From Candidatus Rifleibacteriota bacterium (GTDB lineage: Bacteria; Riflebacteria; Ozemobacteria; Ozemobacterales; Ozemobacteraceae): a DNA stretch of 10,093 nucleotides. Below, in pieces: positions 1-7,288 of the stretch (within the stretch, counting starts at the first letter, position 1; every line of letters starts with the position of its first letter). Location of the stretch: positions 1 through 10,093 of the forward strand of contig JAKJFO010000148.1 of NCBI GenBank assembly GCA_022704885.1. Reading direction: 5' to 3'. The translations under genes were made by a program, and so were the position numbers. The notes under the pieces were generated by a model, which searched no databases, had not been told where the DNA came from, and worked only from the letters and a program-made list of their open reading frames with translations.

Positions 1-1
1 T

Positions 2-598
2 GGCAAACTCAAAGAAGATGCAATCTTCAAAATCGGCATCGCCTGGCTCGAGCTCAAAGATAAAGCTCAGGCTCTCGCCGCCTTTTCCCAGCTGATGAAC
101 GCCAAAGGTTACTTCAGACAGGAAGCGCGCTTCCATATCGGAGAAATAGCCCGCGAACTCGAAAATTACCCACTGGCAATCCAGCACTACAAGGCGATCA
201 TCGCCGAAGACGCAGTGCACCCGCTGGCTTCACGCGCCCGGCGCGCAGTCGGTATTTCGCTGTATCAGACAAAAGATTACCCGGGCGCAATCGAAACCTT
301 TGCCGCCATTCTCAAGGACTATCCGGCAACCGATGCCGCGATACCGGAATCGCGACTCTGGTTCGGCAAAAGCCTGATCGCTTCAGGTGACATCGAAAAC
401 GGCATTCTCGAAGTGCTCAAGGTGCCGGTGCTTTACCCTGGCAGCGAATTCATTGCACCGGCTTACGCCGAGGCAGCGCGCGCCTACGCAAAGCTCAACA
501 ACATCAACAAATCGCGCATGATGTACGAAGAATTGCTCAAAGTGAAGCCATCAGTCGAACTTCGCCAGGAAGCCGAGACCGCCCTGAAGAAGAATTAA
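2..598 (+). CDS. TPR-repeat protein, 5' end missing (partial)
   Basis: The reading frame is open from base 2, so the gene starts upstream of the window; the ATG at 95 is internal. The 198 visible residues are almost entirely helical TPR-like repeats of about 31-38 residues. About five can be traced (visible residues 5-35, 37-71, 73-108, 112-145, 148-182), with typical signatures such as A-x-x-x-G-x-x-x-x-x-x-x-Y-x-x-A-I and closing prolines (KDYP, VLYP, KVKP). TPR proteins are protein-interaction scaffolds. In envelope operons they often resemble YbgF/CpoB or BamD and sit in the periplasm, but the N-terminus that would show a signal peptide or lipobox is outside the window. It is followed by a beta-barrel gene and exbB-exbD-tonB on the same strand, which suggests a partner role in that energised outer-membrane system. 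The family is clear at the TPR level; the specific function is not known. Confidence 0.85.
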   Translation, partial: GKLKEDAIFKIGIAWLELKDKAQALAAFSQLMNAKGYFRQEARFHIGEIARELENYPLAIQHYKAIIAEDAVHPLASRARRAVGISLYQTKDYPGAIETFAAILKDYPATDAAIPESRLWFGKSLIASGDIENGILEVLKVPVLYPGSEFIAPAYAEAARAYAKLNNINKSRMMYEELLKVKPSVELRQEAETALKKN

Positions 599-602
599 GC
601 CA

Positions 603-644
603 CAGAGCGCTGCAAATGAACAATTAAATTTTAGCAGCGTTTTG
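603..644 (+). terminator. Hairpin with short T-run between TPR and barrel genes
   Basis: An inverted repeat pairs 603-613 with 634-644. Its core is CGCTGC/GCAGCG (608-613/634-639), with G-U pairs further out and a 20-nt AT-rich loop. The T-run (640-643) lies inside the outer stem, which fits a weak intrinsic terminator or attenuator that lowers expression of the downstream barrel gene. I infer only partial termination, because no convincing promoter is visible in the 83-bp gap. Confidence 0.35.
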
Positions 645-670
645 CCGATAGCTATTGAAGATAAAATGCT

Positions 671-675
671 GGAGG
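671..675 (+). promoter_or_regulatory. Ribosome binding site deciding the barrel-gene start
   Basis: GGAGG lies 6 nt before the ATG at 682. An in-frame TTG at 655 would lengthen the protein by nine residues, mostly charged or polar, and put this site inside the coding region. The ATG at 682 is followed at once by a normal signal peptide, so it is the better start. Confidence 0.75.
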
Positions 676-681
676 CAAAAA

Positions 682-2295
682 ATGCAAACCCGGAAACTGA
701 TCGCTCTCGCACTGGCAATGGGAATAAGCTCCCAGCTGTGCGCCAACGACACTTTCGACATGGGCAAGGTGCAGGTTGTCGGCAAGGATGCGCAAAGCGA
801 AAAGATCGATCCGAGCCGCCATCAGATCACCATGGACATGGGCGAACGCAACCTTCCGATGCCTGAACTGGTACCGGAAACTGGGCCGCTAGAATTCAGA
901 CCAATGACCGAAAAGCAGCTGCTCAACAATTTTCATCGTGAAAACAAGGATGAACTTTCAGTCGCAGCCGGTATCGGAACCCGCGGTTCGAACGAAATCA
1001 TCATCAACGGCCGTGGCAGCAAAGAAGGCTATACTGGTGACCTGACGATCAGACGCGAAAAACGCGATGGCTTCAGGTCATCGGTTGATACCAGCAAAAC
1101 CGGACTCGAGGCAAACGTATCATCAACCGGCGAAGGCAGTTATTCACTGACTGCCGGCGGTGAGTACAGCATCGAAGAATATGCTCAGCGCGGAATGAGC
1201 TCAGTGCCGAGCCCAGATGCCGGAATCGAAAACCGTGTCAGCCGGATCAACCTCAGAGGCAATTCGACGCTCGAAGACGGTTCATTCTTTACCGGCCGCG
1301 TTGCAGTCGATTCAGTTGCACGCGACATCGACAACTCTCTGGTCAGCTTCTCAGAAGAACAAACAGCCTTCTCGGTTTCAGCAGGTGCTACATACCTCAA
1401 GAAACTGGCTGACAAGTTCAAGGGTCGCGCGGCTCTCGACCTCAAAAAAGACAAATACACCGTCACAGCTGGCGCCGATCGCGACTTTACCAAAACAGTA
1501 TTCGATCTCGGCGGCGTTTACGAAGTATCTGACAGGGCAACTGCCGATTTCGGTCTCAAGCGCATGAGCCTGATGTCGAAAGACGCAACCTCACCCTACG
1601 CCAGCCTTGACTATCGGTTCAGTGATCCCTGGCAGCTGGTGCTGTCTTACGAAGAAGACCTTGGCAATGACAGCATGGAAAAGATCTTCATGCCGGCACG
1701 TTACGTCGCTCCATCAGCCTTGATCGCTTCGCACAAAAAAACCGCCAGCGGCGCTCTCAACTATCGCACAAACAAGGGCGATACTATGGGCATCGAACTG
1801 TTCAAACAGACTGAAGAAGATGGTATCGAATATCTCGACTTTCACAATCCCGGCAAAAGGCTGCTTGAATCGCAACTGAACTTCGTCGATGAGGCTCGCA
1901 GAAGCGGTGTCAGCCTGCACGGTTCCTTCAAGATCGAAGACAACTTTCGTATCACACTCAAAGGCACCGCGCAGACAACCGAAAACAACCAGACCGGGCA
2001 GCGCCTTTCCTACGAACCCAAGCGCCTGCTCGACGTCGGCTTCAACTACACCGAGGGAAAGCTGATGCTCGATTTCACCCGCCGCGCCGAATTCGACCGC
2101 AAAGCCCACACGCCAACCGCCACTTTCGACGCCGACGATTACAGCCGGTCAGACCTGGCCGTTCGCTACAAGCTCAACGACCGTTACAGCACCTATCTCA
2201 AGATCAAAGACCTTTATGATGAAGCCAGCAAGATTCGTTATGATGTTCCAGAAGAAGGCAGGGTCACCCTCGCCGGACTCGAAGCGCATTTCTAG
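682..2295 (+). CDS. TonB-dependent-receptor-like outer-membrane barrel, apparently plug-less
   Basis: Protein of 537 residues. Residues 1-21 form a Sec signal peptide (MQTRK, hydrophobic core, cleavage probably after LCA). The mature N-terminus carries a TonB-box-like stretch near residues 25-35 (FDMGKVQVVGK). A short Pro-rich polar linker follows to about residue 85. From about residue 90 to the end the pattern is alternating amphipathic beta-strands. The C-terminus resembles the last two strands of TonB-dependent receptors: KIKDLYDEASKIRY, a P-E-E-G-R turn, and a final Phe as used for BAM recognition. The roughly 130-residue plug domain expected between TonB box and barrel is not recognisable, and 537 residues is short for a receptor. 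The gene sits directly upstream of exbB-exbD-tonB (14-nt gap), so it is the likely client of that motor. The substrate cannot be told from sequence. A general porin-like barrel is the alternative, but the TonB box and receptor-like C-terminus argue against it. Confidence 0.8.
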   Translation: MQTRKLIALALAMGISSQLCANDTFDMGKVQVVGKDAQSEKIDPSRHQITMDMGERNLPMPELVPETGPLEFRPMTEKQLLNNFHRENKDELSVAAGIGTRGSNEIIINGRGSKEGYTGDLTIRREKRDGFRSSVDTSKTGLEANVSSTGEGSYSLTAGGEYSIEEYAQRGMSSVPSPDAGIENRVSRINLRGNSTLEDGSFFTGRVAVDSVARDIDNSLVSFSEEQTAFSVSAGATYLKKLADKFKGRAALDLKKDKYTVTAGADRDFTKTVFDLGGVYEVSDRATADFGLKRMSLMSKDATSPYASLDYRFSDPWQLVLSYEEDLGNDSMEKIFMPARYVAPSALIASHKKTASGALNYRTNKGDTMGIELFKQTEEDGIEYLDFHNPGKRLLESQLNFVDEARRSGVSLHGSFKIEDNFRITLKGTAQTTENNQTGQRLSYEPKRLLDVGFNYTEGKLMLDFTRRAEFDRKAHTPTATFDADDYSRSDLAVRYKLNDRYSTYLKIKDLYDEASKIRYDVPEEGRVTLAGLEAHF

Positions 2296-2309
2296 GAGGC
2301 AATAGAACA

Positions 2310-2954
2310 ATGCAAAAGATATTTCTCGTAGACCTGTTCGTAAGTGGTGGCCCGGTAATGATTCCGATCGTGATCTGCTCGGTTATCGCCCTGGCAATTG
2401 TGATCGAGCGCCTGCGCTTCTATCACCGCAATCCCAACAACGGCGCCGCCTTCATGAAAAAAGTCAGAAGCGCATTCATCACACGCAACTACATGGACGC
2501 CATGAAAATCTGCCGCAGTGAAAACACGCCACTCGCCAATGTTATCGCTGCCGGCATCGACCATCTCGATCTCAGCAAAGAACACATTCTTGACGTAATG
2601 CGCCAGGAAGCCATGGTACAGGTTAAAAAGTACGAACGACACCTGGGCAAACTCGCCACCATCGCCAGCATCACCCCGCTGCTTGGCCTCACCGGCACCG
2701 TAACCGGCATGATCTCATCATTCGCCGTGATTTCGACTGTCGGTATCGGTGACCCGACTGCACTCGCCGGTGGTATCTCAGAAGCTCTCTATACTACCGC
2801 TGCCGGGCTGATGGTCGGTATTCCTGCCCTCGTCGCCCATAACTGGTGCGAAGCCAAGAGTCTCGAATTCGTCGAACAGGTCGAAATGTATTCGCTCGAC
2901 CTCGCCAACCAGATCGCTACCATGGAGGTCAGCTGTGAAAAAGCTGCTGCCTGA
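2310..2954 (+). CDS. exbB: ExbB/TolQ-type proton-channel subunit
   Basis: Inner-membrane subunit (214 aa) of the proton-driven motor that energises TonB. Three membrane segments are visible at about residues 14-33, 115-140 and 160-178, with the cytoplasmic domain between the first two, as in the ExbB/TolQ/MotA family. Family motifs are intact: TPLLGLTGTVTGM (122-134) and GGISEALYTTAAGL (154-167). By motif position, T130, E158 and T163 match the channel-lining T148, E176 and T181 of E. coli ExbB. The start ATG at 2310 is preceded by GGAGG at 2295-2299, which overlaps the stop codon of the barrel gene. The 3' end overlaps exbD by 20 nt. TolQ is the alternative name, but a genuine TonB gene downstream and the absence of tolB/pal favour ExbB. 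Confidence 0.96.
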   Translation: MQKIFLVDLFVSGGPVMIPIVICSVIALAIVIERLRFYHRNPNNGAAFMKKVRSAFITRNYMDAMKICRSENTPLANVIAAGIDHLDLSKEHILDVMRQEAMVQVKKYERHLGKLATIASITPLLGLTGTVTGMISSFAVISTVGIGDPTALAGGISEALYTTAAGLMVGIPALVAHNWCEAKSLEFVEQVEMYSLDLANQIATMEVSCEKAAA

Positions 2955-3348
2955 CAAGCGTAAACAGAAACCCCAGATCGTCGTCACCAACCTGATCGAC
3001 GTCATTCTGCTGCTGGTGTTCTTCTTCATGATCACCAGTTCGTTCGCCCGCGATAAAGAAAAACTGCCGGTCGACGTTCCCAAGGCCGCCAACGCCACCA
3101 CCATGGAAAATGAAAACATGACCGTGCAGATCGCCAAAAACGGCCGTGTCTTCGTCGCCGGCAAGCAGATCGAAATGACTGATCTGACAACTCAGATCAA
3201 GACCTGGGTAACCAATTCACCTGACCGCCCTGTCATGGTCGAAGCCGACAAAGACGCCAACTATGGCCGCATCGTCTACGTTCTCGACCAGATCAGGAGT
3301 TCCGGCGCCGTTAACATCGGCCTGGCAACCCGACCCGAAAACCGATGA
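2935..3348 (+). CDS. exbD: ExbD/TolR-type biopolymer transport protein
   Basis: Protein of 137 residues with a short basic cytoplasmic tail, one membrane helix (about 15-37) and a periplasmic domain. The helix holds the NLID motif; D22 matches the essential D25 of E. coli ExbD, the proton-carrying acid. The periplasmic part shows the usual ending V-x-V-x-A-D-K-x-A-x-Y-G-x-I-V at about 101-115. The start is a GTG at 2935, chosen because GGAGG (2924-2928) lies 6 nt upstream and the encoded MKKLLP N-terminus fits the family. This start lies inside exbB, giving a 20-nt overlap. The stop shares ATGA with the tonB start. Translational coupling of exbB-exbD-tonB is therefore likely. Confidence 0.95.
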   Translation: MKKLLPDKRKQKPQIVVTNLIDVILLLVFFFMITSSFARDKEKLPVDVPKAANATTMENENMTVQIAKNGRVFVAGKQIEMTDLTTQIKTWVTNSPDRPVMVEADKDANYGRIVYVLDQIRSSGAVNIGLATRPENR

Positions 3349-4367
3349 AAATTCTCAAGCTCGTTCAACAGGAAAAAGTCGAAGGGTTCGAAGAGTTTCA
3401 GCTCTCGATCCTGATTCATCTCGCCCTTCTTCTGGCAATGTCGGCGTTCTTCTACTGGCGCCACATCAATGCCCCGATAAAAGCGCAGGTTGTGCCGGTC
3501 AAACTGATTGCTCCAGTTGCCAAACCACGCATCGGCTCAGGAATTGAGCAAAAAAAGGAAACTGGCGCGAAAAAAGCCACCGGCACCCAGAAAAAAGTGA
3601 CTCCGCCCGTTAAAAAGCAGCCGGTCAAGAAGGAAACAGTCAGGAAATCAGCTGCCAAACCAGCCCCCGCTCCGGCAGCACCCCAGCCGGTTGCGGCCAA
3701 AGTCGAAAAGCCGGCTGCCGAAACTCCGGCAGTCAATGAAAGTCCGATCGTTACCGAAACTCCGGTCGAATCTACCCGTCCTTCGGTAGTGCAGGAAAGC
3801 GCCGTCAGCAATGCACCGGTTCGCCCGACCCACAGCAGCCCGACTTTCGAAACGATCAGCCAGTTCAGTCTCGAAAAGAGCAGTGCCAGCGACCTCGATC
3901 CCAACATCGCCGGCCCCATGATGACTTCACAGCCATCAGCGCTGATGCCCGACTCATCGCTGTTCGAAAACAGAACCAGCGCAAGCCCTGATGACTTTAT
4001 GCCGGCACCGACCGGTGTTGAAGAAAAAGTCAACAATGAAGGCTCTGGAGTGTTTGAAATTGGCTCTATCGAATCGTTTGGCGGCAGCGGCGACCGCTTC
4101 AGCCCGCCCGCGATTCTCAGTCGCGTTATGCCCGAATACCCTGACTGGGCACGCAAAAGCGGCGTGCATGGCAGTGCCGTCTACCGTGTTCTGATCCAGA
4201 AGAGCGGCACTGTCGGCGATGTCGTGACCATGAGCTCGACCATCGATCCGAAACTGGCTATCAATGGCGCCCAGGCTCTGCGTCGCTGGGTCTTCACACC
4301 CGTTCTCAACAATGGCGAACCTCGCGAAACCTGGGTAAAAATAACGGTTCAGTACAAACTCGATTAA
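3345..4367 (+). CDS. tonB: TonB energy-transduction protein
   Basis: Protein of 340 residues with the TonB layout. A cytoplasmic stub (1-18) is followed by one membrane helix (about 19-38), then a long low-complexity linker rich in Lys, Pro, Ala, Ser and Thr (about 60-235), then a C-terminal TonB domain (about 253-340). The helix contains S21-x3-H25, the same spacing as the S16/H20 pair that E. coli TonB needs to couple to ExbB/ExbD. The C-terminal domain shows [14 protein letters not shown], then a V-Y-R-V-L strand, [10 protein letters not shown] and NGEP. The start ATG overlaps the exbD stop as ATGA. At 340 residues it is longer than E. coli TonB (239), mainly through the linker. It is the last gene before a strong terminator hairpin. 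Confidence 0.95.
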   Translation: MKILKLVQQEKVEGFEEFQLSILIHLALLLAMSAFFYWRHINAPIKAQVVPVKLIAPVAKPRIGSGIEQKKETGAKKATGTQKKVTPPVKKQPVKKETVRKSAAKPAPAPAAPQPVAAKVEKPAAETPAVNESPIVTETPVESTRPSVVQESAVSNAPVRPTHSSPTFETISQFSLEKSSASDLDPNIAGPMMTSQPSALMPDSSLFENRTSASPDDFMPAPTGVEEKVNNEGSGVFEIGSIESFGGSGDRFSPPAILSRVMPEYPDWARKSGVHGSAVYRVLIQKSGTVGDVVTMSSTIDPKLAINGAQALRRWVFTPVLNNGEPRETWVKITVQYKLD

Positions 4368-4408
4368 GTATTTCTCCTCTCTCCTCCTATGATTCCCCTA
4401 TAGTGCAA

Positions 4409-4444
4409 CCGGGGCCCGCTTGATGCGGGCCCCGGCCATTTTAT
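4409..4444. terminator. Intrinsic terminator between convergent genes
   Basis: A perfect 11-bp GC-rich stem (4409-4419 with 4425-4435) closes a 5-nt loop, TTGAT. TTTTAT follows shortly after (4439-4444), which fits termination of the tonB operon. The convergent gene ends 30 bp away, so the same palindrome may also stop transcription from the other side, although the T-run on that side is poor. Confidence 0.85.
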
Positions 4445-4465
4445 CGGGTATTGTTCGGGTTATCG

Positions 4466-7057
4466 TCAGTGAAAGAAGCTCGATCTGATCTTTTCGCTCG
4501 AAGCGTTGTAAACCGAATCGACAACCTTGCTGGTAGTCTCGTCGATAGCGGTCTTGCCAAAGGTGGCAAGATAACGCTCGAGATCGTTCGACGGGTCTGA
4601 CGGAATGATATTGCTGGTTATCGCCTTGTTGACCTCGCGGGTATATTCGCCAAGGACGTTGCTCTTTACCATCTGCGGCACTTTGCTCACCAGCTTTTTC
4701 ATTTCTTCTGCAAAACTGACGCCGCCCTCCGGGTCGTATTTGTATCTGGCCAGACCATTGGCATATGCTTCGGCAGTCATCACCGATACCCAGTTGTTGT
4801 TATACTGGGCCAGCATTTCTTTTTCGGCCCGGGCAAGTATGGCCGGCATCCGGCGTTCGACGTCAGACCATCTGGCATTCTGTGATTTGAGCTCATAAAC
4901 ATATTTTTCGACTAGTGCGGCCTTGTACTGTGAAGGACTGATAACCGAGGCATGCCCGCCCAGCAGTTTCGCCTCTTCGGGCGTCAGCTCGAGCTTACCG
5001 TCTTTGTACTGACGGCGCTTTTCGAGAATCTCTTCGATATTGGCCGCTCTTTTGCTGCTGCTTTCAAATTTGTCGTCGTAGGTCTTCTTGATCGCCAGAG
5101 CAGCCAGTTCGCTCAGGCGTTCATCACTGGCTTCAGCAAGTTCGGGATTCTGCACCTTGAGAACCTTTTTCATAGCTTCGAGATGTGCCTGGCCACCGTT
5201 CAGGCGTCCGAGTTCGAGCATCTGATTGAGCTTGACATCACGTTCGTAATTTACCTTGATTTCGTTTTTCAGAGCGATGTTTTGAGTCTGAGATTCAGCA
5301 TTATGGGCTACTTCTGCCTGTTTGAGCCAGTCGTTGCGGGCCGCATCGAGCTGCTTGCGATAGCTGATGACAGCTTTGGCATAAGTGGCCGGATTGCGGT
5401 AGCGCAGCGGATTTGGCGCACTGTTTTTGATCGACTCGTATTTTTCCTGTAACTGTGTGGCCTTTTTCCATTCCGGGTCTTTCTCGCGGTAGATCTGCTC
5501 AACAGCAGCCTTTCGTGCCTTCGGACCATCGTAAACATTGTATTTTATCGCATCGACGCTCAGCCTGGCCGCGTGAACAGCAAAATTATTGAGCATCGAG
5601 TCAAAGCCGGCTCTGGTCGTATTTATCGACTCGCGAGCGCGCTCTTTATCGGCAACCGCACGTTCGTAGTATTCCCATGGCGGGGTTCCGGCGGCATAAG
5701 CAGCCTGCTCGCCGCGCAGATCTTTTATATCGTCGTTGATGAACGACTTCTCGAGTGCAGCGCCGGTCATGCCGCTGGCAAAGTTTACCGGCATGGTTGA
5801 GAAAAGGCTGGCAATGCTCTTACCCTTGGCCACACTGCCAAACAGCTTTACCGAAGCCTTATCGGCCCAGCGCCCCAGCGTACTGTTATAGGTTCGGTCA
5901 GAGATTACCGACCCGGCAAAACCTGAAATCAGGGCAGAAACGCCGGCACGCTTGAAATCTTTGATCGCGTCTTCCTTGCTGTAGGTCTCGCTCTTCATCA
6001 TTTCGAGCTCAGAACGCAAACGGTCGAGTTCTTTTACCGTCTCTTCGGAGAAAGGCTTTTCGCTGCTGAGGTGCTCGTTGAGAATCTCGTCGATACGTGC
6101 CTCGTTGGCTTCGATCTTTTCGGGATATTTGAAATAATATTTTGCCCAGGCATTTTTGACAGCACCACCAACCTGGCTCGAAAGAGCACGGCCAACGAAG
6201 GTGATGCCAGCCTGCGTCAGAGCAACCTTACCGATCGCGTGACCGACTGTTGGCCCGACCATACCAAAAAGACCGCCAGTTGCAAGATTGAACGGCGCCA
6301 TGACCGCTTCGACCGTGGCCTGGACCGTAACATCGCGCCAGATTTTTGCGTCTTCTTTTTTAACTGTGCGATAGCGGGCGTTCATACGCTTTTCAAAAGC
6401 GTAGGTCATGACGCCTGCCAATGCTGCACCGGTTACAACGCCACCGATGACCATGGCGACCGGGGAAAGCGGTGCCAGCAGAGCTGTAGCAATAACCACA
6501 CCCATGCTCGGCAGCAATGATTTGCCTATGGTCCAGGCGATGCGTTCCCACATCGGCATTTCGTTGGGGTCGCCCGACATGCCGAGCATCTTCATGCCAA
6601 AAGAAACTATTTTTGACTTGAACTGGCGCCACAGGTTCCATTCTTCTTTGGCCTGTTCGGCAATCAGTGTCTCTTCAGTCTCTTCAGGCGCTAATGCCGT
6701 TGATTGAGCAAGCTGCGTTTCTGTCTGCCCTTCACTGGCGTCAACATTGCCAGCCTGGTCATTCTGTTGTGAGGCCTGAGCAGAAGCTTCCTGCGAGAAC
6801 TCAACCGGCGACGGCGAAGTGCTTTGACCTGTCGCAGCCCGGTATGCCTGCTGAGCATCAAGAAAGATCTCGAGTTTCTGGCTGATTTCATCAAGTGAAG
6901 ACTGCGACTCGACAGCCTTGACATAGTCGGCATGAGCCCTCTGGTATGCCGAATATAGCCCGGCAACCGGCGAAGCATCGCTGGCCAGTACAGGTACAAA
7001 GCCCTGCACCAGCATTGCCAATATCAATACCCAGGTTATCAGTACATTACGTCTCAT
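4466..7057 (-). CDS. Large exported protein of unknown function with Gly/Ala-rich hydrophobic segments
   Basis: I do not recognise a family for this 863-aa protein. Residues 1-25 are a signal peptide (MRRN, hydrophobic core, cleavage probably after VLA). A helical stretch (about 30-75) leads to a low-complexity Gln/Ser/Glu-rich linker (about 78-135). Residues 176-220 are strongly hydrophobic and rich in Gly and Ala, enough for one or two membrane helices with small-residue spacing (GGVVTGAALAG at 205-215). Further Gly/Ala-rich amphipathic stretches lie at about 251-300, 371-386 and 420-436. From about 441 to 850 the protein is charged and mostly helical, with coiled-coil-like segments (about 320-355, 530-620, 640-690). 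It ends in FFH. The start is chosen by the signal peptide; no Shine-Dalgarno is visible, which may mean a leaderless mRNA (promoter at 7066-7094). An envelope-embedded structural or secretion-related role is possible, but this is inference from composition only. Confidence 0.82.
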   Translation of the reverse strand: MRRNVLITWVLILAMLVQGFVPVLASDASPVAGLYSAYQRAHADYVKAVESQSSLDEISQKLEIFLDAQQAYRAATGQSTSPSPVEFSQEASAQASQQNDQAGNVDASEGQTETQLAQSTALAPEETEETLIAEQAKEEWNLWRQFKSKIVSFGMKMLGMSGDPNEMPMWERIAWTIGKSLLPSMGVVIATALLAPLSPVAMVIGGVVTGAALAGVMTYAFEKRMNARYRTVKKEDAKIWRDVTVQATVEAVMAPFNLATGGLFGMVGPTVGHAIGKVALTQAGITFVGRALSSQVGGAVKNAWAKYYFKYPEKIEANEARIDEILNEHLSSEKPFSEETVKELDRLRSELEMMKSETYSKEDAIKDFKRAGVSALISGFAGSVISDRTYNSTLGRWADKASVKLFGSVAKGKSIASLFSTMPVNFASGMTGAALEKSFINDDIKDLRGEQAAYAAGTPPWEYYERAVADKERARESINTTRAGFDSMLNNFAVHAARLSVDAIKYNVYDGPKARKAAVEQIYREKDPEWKKATQLQEKYESIKNSAPNPLRYRNPATYAKAVISYRKQLDAARNDWLKQAEVAHNAESQTQNIALKNEIKVNYERDVKLNQMLELGRLNGGQAHLEAMKKVLKVQNPELAEASDERLSELAALAIKKTYDDKFESSSKRAANIEEILEKRRQYKDGKLELTPEEAKLLGGHASVISPSQYKAALVEKYVYELKSQNARWSDVERRMPAILARAEKEMLAQYNNNWVSVMTAEAYANGLARYKYDPEGGVSFAEEMKKLVSKVPQMVKSNVLGEYTREVNKAITSNIIPSDPSNDLERYLATFGKTAIDETTSKVVDSVYNASSEKIRSSFFH

Positions 7058-7065
7058 ATATTAAG

Positions 7066-7094
7066 GTTTTAATGATAACTCAGTGAAGTGTCAA
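7066..7094 (-). promoter_or_regulatory. Sigma-70-type promoter for the 863-aa protein gene
   Basis: On the minus strand a perfect -35 hexamer TTGACA (7094-7089) is followed by a 17-bp spacer and TAAAAC (7071-7066), a four-of-six match to the -10 consensus. Transcription should begin around 7058-7060, within a few bases of the ATG at 7057, so the message would be nearly leaderless. This agrees with the missing ribosome binding site. Confidence 0.6.
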
Positions 7095-7122
7095 TACTTA
7101 GCCGCTTTTCTCTTCCCATGCT

Positions 7123-7158
7123 CGTAATCGCAATCGTAATCATCCCCGTAATCGCAAT
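7123..7158. repeat. Three tandem 12-bp units, CGTAATCGCAAT type
   Basis: CGTAATCGCAAT occurs exactly at 7123-7134 and 7147-7158. Between them is CGTAATCATCCC (7135-7146), which shares the first seven bases. The array lies in the divergent intergenic region, upstream of both promoters. It could be a slippage-derived repeat or a binding site for a regulator; nothing else in the window matches it. Confidence 0.6.
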
Positions 7159-7230
7159 ATTGTCGTCATGCGCGCAGTAGCAGCATCCAGGGCTGCTTCT
7201 CACGGGTAATTGCCAAACTTTGGCCGGGAA

Positions 7231-7259
7231 TTGAAATTGCCTGGCGTCTGGTGTAAAAT
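7231..7259 (+). promoter_or_regulatory. Sigma-70-type promoter for the cyclophilin gene
   Basis: TTGAAA (7231-7236) and TAAAAT (7254-7259) are separated by an optimal 17 bp. Transcription would start near 7266, leaving a short leader with CAGGAGA (7276-7282) 6 nt before the ATG at 7289. The rest of the 231-bp divergent region holds the opposite promoter, the 12-bp repeats and a weak hairpin (AGCAGC 7179-7184 with GCTGCT 7192-7197). Confidence 0.65.
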
Positions 7260-7288
7260 ACGTTCACAATTCAAACAGGAGACATAAT

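Noticed and set aside
642..667. TTGCCG and TAAAAT as a promoter for the barrel gene
   Set aside because: The spacer is only 14 bp, too short for a sigma-70 promoter; read-through from the TPR gene is more likely.
655..681. TTG at 655 as start of the barrel gene
   Set aside because: It adds nine residues before the signal peptide and would place the GGAGG site within the coding sequence; ATG 682 is better supported.
701..741. Lipoprotein signal at the Cys (residue 20) of the barrel protein
   Set aside because: The residues before the Cys are S-Q-L, which do not fit a lipobox (no Gly/Ala/Ser at -1), and the protein is a barrel; ordinary signal peptidase I cleavage after LCA fits better.
3452..4156. 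Long minus-strand open frame (234 codons) opposite tonB
   Set aside because: It mirrors the Pro/Lys/Ala-rich linker of a clearly real tonB gene; its composition is the complement of that low-complexity DNA and it shows no domain or ribosome binding site.
4371..4388. Pyrimidine-rich run that reads AGGAGGAGAGAGG on the minus strand
   Set aside because: It looks like a ribosome binding site on the minus strand, but no start codon with a usable frame follows at the right distance; it is just the spacer after tonB.
4952..5452. Plus-strand open frame (166 codons) inside the 863-aa gene
   Set aside because: Antisense shadow of a long ORF that has a signal peptide and promoter; no start signals or recognisable motifs.
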